From an uncultured Saprospiraceae bacterium (GTDB lineage Bacteria > Bacteroidota > Bacteroidia > Chitinophagales > Saprospiraceae): a stretch of DNA of 48,153 bases. The DNA lies in the NCBI GenBank assembly GCA_937894165.1, contig CALCSX010000031.1, forward strand, positions 1 to 48,153, written 5' to 3'. The notes beneath the pieces are model-generated. The model had not been told where the DNA came from, made no database searches, and saw nothing but the letters and a program-made list of their open reading frames with translations. This document shows, one piece after another, positions 43,305 to 48,153 of this stretch (within the stretch, counting starts at the first letter, position 1; each line of letters opens with the position of its first letter). Position numbers and translations under genes: made by a program.

Positions 43305-44189
43305 CTAAAACAAATCATCCATCTTCATTTTAAGGTACCTTCGGACCACTATTAATGTACTTAGACCATTTATTATTACACCCAATACAATCATTCCAGC
43401 AAAAGTGGTAAAAATAATATCTTTATTTACAATATTAATAACCTCAGGAATTTGATAATAAAGTGCATACATCAACAAAGAAAGAATACTTATGGCTATG
43501 ATGGCACTTAAAATTCCATGTAGGATACTTTTCCGTATAAATGGCCACGAAATGAAATTAATAGATGCACCTACCAACTCCATATTTTTAATTATCATTC
43601 TATTACTGTACAATCCAAGTTTTATGGTATTGTGAATCAGTGTAATAGCTATAATACTTAAAAGCAAAGCTAGAATCAAAAAAGCATAGCCAATCTTTTC
43701 TAAATTTTGGGCCACCTCCTCAATAAAAGTTTCTTGAAAATAAACGTCCTTAATTCTAGAATCCAATTGAATTAGTTCTGCTTTTATGGCTCTTAATGAA
43801 TCTGTGTGTAAATATTCTTCGGAAACATTAAATGTAAAAATATTAAAAAGAGGATTGGCCATTTCACCTAAAAGTAGATCCTCTCCCATTTCATTTTTCA
43901 AATCCTCGAAGGCCTCATCCTTTGAAGTGTAAACAGCTGATTGGGGTAAAACACCATTTAATTCATACACCTTCTCGAAGAGTGTTTTTTGATCGGCATC
44001 ACTTACATCATCTGAAAGTTCTACAATTACGTTAATCTGCTCTTTAAACAATTTGACAACATGTCGAGAATGTAACATAATGATTGAAAAAATTCCCAAT
44101 AGACCAAGTACCAGTGAGATACTTATTATGGTCAAAAAATAATTTGGTTTTGGTTTTAACCTTCTTTTTGGCGCAACGCTTTCAGCCAT
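43305..44189 (-). CDS. ftsX: cell division protein FtsX
   Basis: A 294-residue permease-like protein of the FtsEX complex. Four hydrophobic helices lie at about 20-43, 173-196, 222-245 and 264-283, with a periplasmic domain (about 45-165) between the first two. FtsEX activates peptidoglycan hydrolases during division. The periplasmic part holds QINVIVELSDDVSDADQKTLFEKV, and the RMIIKNMELVGASINFISWPFIRKSI stretch is a family mark. ftsE is not in the window, as is usual in Bacteroidota. It opens the ftsX-DUF3098-uppP-truB operon. Confidence 0.92.
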   Translation of the reverse strand: MAESVAPKRRLKPKPNYFLTIISISLVLGLLGIFSIIMLHSRHVVKLFKEQINVIVELSDDVSDADQKTLFEKVYELNGVLPQSAVYTSKDEAFEDLKNEMGEDLLLGEMANPLFNIFTFNVSEEYLHTDSLRAIKAELIQLDSRIKDVYFQETFIEEVAQNLEKIGYAFLILALLLSIIAITLIHNTIKLGLYSNRMIIKNMELVGASINFISWPFIRKSILHGILSAIIAISILSLLMYALYYQIPEVINIVNKDIIFTTFAGMIVLGVIINGLSTLIVVRRYLKMKMDDLF

Positions 44190-44299
44190 TGATATTTAAT
44201 TTGGAAAACATAATAAAATGCCTCTGCAATAGTAATGAAAAATTCAGTAAGCGAAGATATAATATATAATTATTTTAATTATACGTTAGCTAAAATAAA

Positions 44300-44725
44300 T
44301 TAATTTTCTTTTTCCAAAATTTCCTCTGTTTCCGAAATAATTTCTTCAAGACGTATATTTAATTGTTCTTTTTTCACTTCTCGTACCGAATCAGGCTCAT
44401 TTTTTAGTTTATGATATTCTTCCTCAATCTCCAATTTCTGTTTTTCTAATTCCTTTAATCTATCTTTAGAACTCCGGGTTGATGAGGTGATTGATTCCTT
44501 GACCTTATCAAAAAGATTGCCCAATTTATTAATTGCATCGTCATATTTGCCATCGTGATACTTTTCTTTTTCACTCTTGATAACGGTTCCGATAGAATGT
44601 ATTAATTCCTTAGCATTAGAAATAACAGTTTCTGTAGACTCTTTCTCTTCCGTATCTCCTAAAAAATAGTTGTAAGCAATGATTAAAATCAGGAGTAATA
44701 TTATAATACGAATCAGGGTTCTCAT
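44300..44725 (-). CDS. small membrane-anchored coiled-coil protein, unknown
   Basis: A 141-residue protein I do not recognise. An N-terminal helix (about 4-22, LIRIIILLLILIIAYNYF) is followed by a highly charged segment rich in K and E. The run from about 85 to 140 (SKDRLKELEKQKLEIEEEY...LEEIISETEEILEKEN) has heptad-like leucine spacing, so a coiled coil is likely. It could be an inner-membrane protein with an external coiled-coil arm. It stands ahead of ftsX with a 110-base gap on the same strand, divergent from leuS. Confidence 0.6.
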   Translation of the reverse strand: MRTLIRIIILLLILIIAYNYFLGDTEEKESTETVISNAKELIHSIGTVIKSEKEKYHDGKYDDAINKLGNLFDKVKESITSSTRSSKDRLKELEKQKLEIEEEYHKLKNEPDSVREVKKEQLNIRLEEIISETEEILEKEN

Positions 44726-44778
44726 AGGATAGTTTCAAAGTAATTTAATACAAAATAAAATTTTGAGCACAAAAATTT

Positions 44779-44786
44779 TATTTTTG
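44779..44786 (+). promoter_or_regulatory. candidate -7 element for leuS
   Basis: TATTTTTG matches TAnnTTTG 63 bases before the leuS start. A TTTG (44762-44765) lies upstream, but the 13-base gap is shorter than the usual 19-21, so the pair is weak. Confidence 0.25.
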
Positions 44787-44849
44787 CACATCATTTAAAG
44801 TAGCAAAAATTGCTATCAGGAACATAGTGGTCGTTAGAAATAAAAGAAC

Positions 44850-47396
44850 ATGGAATACAAAGCTAAAGAAATTGAGAAGAAATGGCAAACAAAATGGCAA
44901 TATAATGGGACTTACCTGACTCCTAACAAGAGTAACAAACCAAAATATTACGTTTTAGATATGTTTCCATATCCTTCCGGTGCCGGACTTCACGTTGGTC
45001 ATCCTTTGGGATACATAGCTTCTGATATTTTTTCCCGATTTAAGCGCTTACAAGGATTTAATGTGTTGCATCCCATGGGTTATGATGCATTCGGACTCCC
45101 AGCAGAGCAGTATGCAATCCAAACCGGTGTTCATCCTGCCCATTCGACAAGCGAGAATATTGTGAAATTTCGCACCCAGTTACAAAATATTGGCTTCAGC
45201 TATGATTGGAGCAGGGAATTGAAGACTTCCGACCCTAATTATTATAAATGGACCCAATGGATATTTATAAAATTATTCAAACATTTCTATAATCATGAAA
45301 CCCAAAAAGCTGAACCTATAGATTCACTTATTTATCATTTTTCTACACAAGGAAGCGAGGGAGTAACCGCCGCGTGTTCTGAAAATTTAGAATTTACAGC
45401 TGAAGAATGGAATAGTTATTCCGCAATTGAGAAGGAAGATATATTAATGAATTATCGTCTTGTGTATCGCAAACAAGCTTTCGTCAATTGGTGTGAAGAA
45501 CTAGGAACTGTACTTGCTAATGATGAAGTGAAAGATGGGGTATCTGAACGAGGCGGCTTCCCAGTTATTAAAAAGCCGATGCTTCAATGGTCATTGCGAA
45601 CTACAGCATATGCTCAGCGATTATTAGATGGATTGAAAAAAGTGGATTGGCCAACGGCATTGAAAATTCAACAAGAGAACTGGATTGGCAGGTCGGAGGG
45701 CGCTACTATCTTTTTTCAATTGGAAGAATACGACGAATCAATCGAGGTCTTCACCACCCGTCCTGATACAATTTTCGGTTCTACTTTTATGGTATTAGCA
45801 CCGGAGCATAGTCTTGTGGATAAAATTGCAAATCCTGAAAGAAAAGTTGAAATAGATGAATATCGTGAGTATGTCAAATCACGGTCGGATAGAGAGAGAC
45901 AAAGCGATGTAAAAAAAGTTACCGGCGCATTCACAGGTGCTTATGCTATTCATCCATTTTCAGGAAATAAATTACCGATTTGGATAAGTGAATATGTTTT
46001 CGCAGACTATGGAAGTGGAGCTATCATGGCCGTCCCCGCAAATGATGAGAGAGATCAGGCATTTGCGCAGCATTTCTCAATCCCTATCGTTGAAGTAATC
46101 GATCAATCCGAGTATACTAATGCCAATATAGAAGACAAGATTGGAAAATTAATCAATTCCGACTTTCTGGAAGGCTTGGAAGTAAAACATGCAATTGCTT
46201 TAATATTAGATCGAATAGAAGAGCAGAATTTAGGAAGGCGAAAGATCAATTTTAAATTGCGTGACGCCAATTTTTCCAGACAACGCTATTGGGGAGAGCC
46301 TTTCCCGGTGTATTATGATGATCAAGGAATATGTCACGTTGCCTCAGAGGATGAGTTACCTGTTGAACTGCCGGATCTCACAGATTTTAAACCGGCTAAA
46401 GATGGCAAGTCTCCTTTAGCAAAGGCTGAGTCCTGGTTGAATGAAAAAGAAGGCTTTATTCGTGAGACAGACACCATGCCGGGCTTTGCGGGATCGAGTT
46501 GGTACTACTTACGATATATGGATCCGGCTAATAATGATGCACTTGCCTCCAATGACGCATTGGATTACTGGCAAGATGTCGATCTATACATCGGCGGATC
46601 CGAGCATGCTGTGGGACATTTGCTCTATTCCAGAACCTGGCACAAATTCCTTTATGATATAGGCATAGTACCTACTGACGAGCCATTTAAAAAATTGATC
46701 AATCAGGGAATGATTCAGGGAGTTTCAGAAAAAGTATATATTTCTAAGCAAGAGCTGGATGAAATCTGGTATTGGAGAAGGGATCAGGAAGATCCTGTGA
46801 AAGTGAAATTAATCCAGCCACGAAAAATTGTAGTATCCTCTAACAGAGTTCAATATTATGAAGATAAGTTAGGAACGAATAGTTTTTATCTCTCTTATGT
46901 CCCTATAGATCAAGTGAGAGATTACGGATTGTCATCTGACTCTTATCTTGATAATGGAAGTATTTATATTTTAATGCGACAATTTAAAGATTGGTATGAC
47001 ATGATTTATATTGGAGAATATTCCTACTTCAATAGAATTGCTAAACCAATTGAATCTAATCTAGAATTGAATCCACCTCAAATTTTTCCGGATAGAATTT
47101 CTGAAGAAATCGATCCAAATAATTTGAGTATATATGTGCAAGATGATATATTTCAGCTTCATACCATCACAGAAGTTGAGAAAATGTCCAAATCGAAATA
47201 CAACGTAGTAAACCCTGATGATATTTGTGAGGAATACGGAGCAGATACCTTACGTTTATACGAAATGTTTTTAGGACCGTTGGAGCAAGCTAAACCTTGG
47301 AACACAGCCGGAATTACAGGAGTTTTTGGATTCCTTAAAAAGTTATGGAAGTTGTATCAAAAGACTATCCTGATGCAGGAGCAGATATCTTGGTAA
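44850..47396 (+). CDS. leuS: leucyl-tRNA synthetase, C-terminally truncated
   Basis: Leucyl-tRNA synthetase, class I, charging tRNA-Leu with leucine. It has 848 residues; Bacteroidota enzymes are usually about 920-945. The HIGH-type motif is HVGH (48-51), the editing domain shows TTRPDTIFGS and GSGAIMAVPANDERDQAF, and KMSKS is at 778-782. A long insertion lies between catalytic parts (about 625-770), as in other Bacteroidota. The protein reads normally up to about GVFGFLKKLWKLY (833-837), then ends with an unrelated QKTILMQEQISW. The anticodon-binding bundle and C-terminal domain are missing. The last codons run over a ruvA-like sequence in another frame. As it stands, tRNA recognition should fail. 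See the junction finding. Confidence 0.9.
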   Translation: MEYKAKEIEKKWQTKWQYNGTYLTPNKSNKPKYYVLDMFPYPSGAGLHVGHPLGYIASDIFSRFKRLQGFNVLHPMGYDAFGLPAEQYAIQTGVHPAHSTSENIVKFRTQLQNIGFSYDWSRELKTSDPNYYKWTQWIFIKLFKHFYNHETQKAEPIDSLIYHFSTQGSEGVTAACSENLEFTAEEWNSYSAIEKEDILMNYRLVYRKQAFVNWCEELGTVLANDEVKDGVSERGGFPVIKKPMLQWSLRTTAYAQRLLDGLKKVDWPTALKIQQENWIGRSEGATIFFQLEEYDESIEVFTTRPDTIFGSTFMVLAPEHSLVDKIANPERKVEIDEYREYVKSRSDRERQSDVKKVTGAFTGAYAIHPFSGNKLPIWISEYVFADYGSGAIMAVPANDERDQAFAQHFSIPIVEVIDQSEYTNANIEDKIGKLINSDFLEGLEVKHAIALILDRIEEQNLGRRKINFKLRDANFSRQRYWGEPFPVYYDDQGICHVASEDELPVELPDLTDFKPAKDGKSPLAKAESWLNEKEGFIRETDTMPGFAGSSWYYLRYMDPANNDALASNDALDYWQDVDLYIGGSEHAVGHLLYSRTWHKFLYDIGIVPTDEPFKKLINQGMIQGVSEKVYISKQELDEIWYWRRDQEDPVKVKLIQPRKIVVSSNRVQYYEDKLGTNSFYLSYVPIDQVRDYGLSSDSYLDNGSIYILMRQFKDWYDMIYIGEYSYFNRIAKPIESNLELNPPQIFPDRISEEIDPNNLSIYVQDDIFQLHTITEVEKMSKSKYNVVNPDDICEEYGADTLRLYEMFLGPLEQAKPWNTAGITGVFGFLKKLWKLYQKTILMQEQISW

Positions 47397-47419
47397 AAGA
47401 AACGCTTAAAAGAATATAA
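47339..47419 (+). pseudogene. ruvA: fragment resembling the C-terminal end of ruvA
   Basis: In the frame shifted by two relative to leuS, the bases read KVMEVVSKDYPDAGADILVKETLKRI followed by TAA (47417-47419). This fits the last residues of RuvA domain III, the Holliday-junction helicase accessory subunit. Bacteroidota RuvA proteins end in a K-V-x-x-I...P-x-A...-x-I-K-x-A-L-K-x-x pattern. A stop (47336-47338) lies just ahead in this frame, so nothing more of ruvA is present. ruvA is commonly the gene directly upstream of sprA in this phylum, and sprA does begin 25 bases later. The fragment is short, so this is inference. Confidence 0.6.
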
Positions 47420-47443
47420 TTTTTGAAACAGCTTTATTTATAC

Positions 47444-48153
47444 ATGAGGATGATAAGAAGCTCGTTTCCGGTAATTTTTTTCTTATTAATTATCGGAATG
47501 GCCAATGCCCAGGAACCTGAACCAACAGACACACTCCCTTTCCCATTCGAAACGGAAACCGGTGGTTTATATTTAGACAACCAGATTACCTATGAAGTAG
47601 TTTACGACCCTGTAAACAACCAATATGTATTGTGGCCCAAAGTTGGAAACATCATCGTTTCCGAACCCATTTATCTTTCAAGCCAGGAGTATTTGGATTT
47701 GATTCTAAACCAGAACATCAATTCCTATTACCGTGAAAAATCCAGGGCATATGACAACCTTTACCGCAGCAATGCTTTCGGTGACGAGGAAGAAGGTTCG
47801 GGAAGTATCATTCCGAGCTTTAAAATCAAATCGCGCGCGTTTGAAACCATTTTTGGCGGAAATGAAATCCAACTGATTCCCCAAGGAACCGCACAATTGG
47901 ATTTGGGTTTATTTATCCAGAAAATAGACAATCCGCAATTGCTTCCGCAAAACAGAAATACTTTGACCGTAGATTTAAGGCAACGGATTCAGATGAGCGT
48001 TTTAGGGAAAGTAGGGGAGAATCTTCAGTTAAGGGTCAATTATGATACCCAGGCCGGATTCGGCTTCGAAAATGAAATGAAGCTCCAGTGGAAAAACATG
48101 AAGGATGGTAGTGAAGACGACATCGTTCAGAACATAGAGGTCGGTAATATTTC
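47444..48153 (+). CDS. sprA: SprA/Sov, T9SS outer-membrane translocon and gliding protein (N-terminal part)
   Basis: The first 236 residues of SprA, cut by the window end; full SprA has about 2,300-2,500 residues. SprA forms the giant outer-membrane barrel of the type IX secretion translocon. A signal peptide (about 1-24, VIFFLLIIGMANA then QEPEP) is followed by typical N-terminal elements: ITYEVVYDPVNNQYVL, a YLDLILNQNINSYYREKS region, LIPQGTAQLDLGLFIQKIDNP, DLRQRIQMSVLGKVGENLQLRVNYDTQAGFGFENEMKL, and IEVGNI. Start: ATG at 47444; TTG at 47423 is an in-frame alternative. Hand counts in three 60-base lines here give about 43% G+C, against 37% in two leuS lines, so the base use may be shifted. 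Confidence 0.85.
   Translation, partial: MRMIRSSFPVIFFLLIIGMANAQEPEPTDTLPFPFETETGGLYLDNQITYEVVYDPVNNQYVLWPKVGNIIVSEPIYLSSQEYLDLILNQNINSYYREKSRAYDNLYRSNAFGDEEEGSGSIIPSFKIKSRAFETIFGGNEIQLIPQGTAQLDLGLFIQKIDNPQLLPQNRNTLTVDLRQRIQMSVLGKVGENLQLRVNYDTQAGFGFENEMKLQWKNMKDGSEDDIVQNIEVGNI

Noticed and set aside
44850..47396. Simple frameshift at the end of leuS
   Set aside because: No reading frame between the leuS stop and sprA encodes the missing anticodon-binding domain, so the domain is absent rather than shifted.
1..48153. tRNA, rRNA, CRISPR, IS element, integrase or phage genes
   Set aside because: I scanned for repeat-spacer patterns, tRNA T-loop motifs, transposase motifs and terminal repeats and found none that I could support.

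Overview
This window looks like a chromosomal segment from a low-GC gliding or T9SS-bearing member of the Bacteroidota, most likely from the Saprospiria or a close relative. The evidence is a gldA-gldF-gldG cassette, a T9SS C-terminal sorting domain on a secreted protein, the start of sprA, a TonB receptor with a carboxypeptidase-regulatory-like N-terminus, Bacteroidota-only families (DUF983, DUF3098, DUF3810, DUF3078, DUF4340), an ftsX-DUF3098-uppP-truB cluster, and almost no Shine-Dalgarno signals. The secreted protein (26043-28610) has the HYR, dockerin-like and cohesin-like layout typical of Saprospiraceae surface proteins. I see no tRNA, rRNA, CRISPR array, insertion sequence or prophage. 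Most of the window is housekeeping DNA.

Layout. 1-2130: ECF sigma factor with the first codons of a coupled downstream gene (probable anti-sigma factor), a tiny hydrophobic ORF, a tandem UspA protein and DUF983. 2375-5000: an outer-membrane barrel and futalosine hydrolase mqnB, facing a DUF3810 membrane protein. 5124-7813: thioredoxin and a TonB-dependent receptor around a shared hairpin terminator. 7945-12759 (minus): mqnE, a histidine phosphatase, mqnA, a BchI/MoxR-like AAA ATPase and a YciO-type protein. 12885-18115: a glycosyltransferase, an aldo/keto reductase, ilvE, a small unknown gene with rdgB, and a UbiA-type prenyltransferase (probable mqnP). With mqnB, mqnA and mqnE this gives four futalosine menaquinone genes within 15 kb. 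18180-20490: DUF1573 lipoprotein and a PolX-type protein whose polymerase catalytic motif is degraded while its PHP nuclease motifs are intact. 20654-25966: an orphan HsdR-N-like nuclease-fold protein, the two-step threonine degradation pair (tdh, kbl), aspartate kinase, and an HI0933-family flavoprotein. 26043-28610: the secreted T9SS cargo. 29076-33307 (plus): a tight DUF58, PPK2, S4/Hsp15, coaD, pruA operon. 33405-40075 (minus): one close-packed run gldA, gldF, gldG, DUF4340, S1/P1-nuclease/phospholipase-C-like protein, DUF368 polyprenyl-phosphate transporter. 40233-44725 (minus): DUF3078, truB, uppP, DUF3098, ftsX and a small coiled-coil membrane protein. 44850-48153 (plus): leuS, then a short ruvA-like tail, then sprA running off the end.

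The most striking point is the right end. leuS keeps its catalytic and editing domains but stops before the anticodon-binding domain. The sequence then passes, within a few bases, into a 25-codon stretch in another frame that reads like the C-terminus of RuvA, the usual gene just upstream of sprA in Bacteroidota. This is either a deletion/rearrangement breakpoint or an assembly chimera. If it is a chimera, the sprA part may belong to another locus or another organism.

Functional themes: menaquinone synthesis by the futalosine route, surface translocation and protein export (Gld ABC transporter, SprA, T9SS cargo), undecaprenyl phosphate handling (uppP and DUF368), and amino-acid catabolism (threonine and proline/glutamate).
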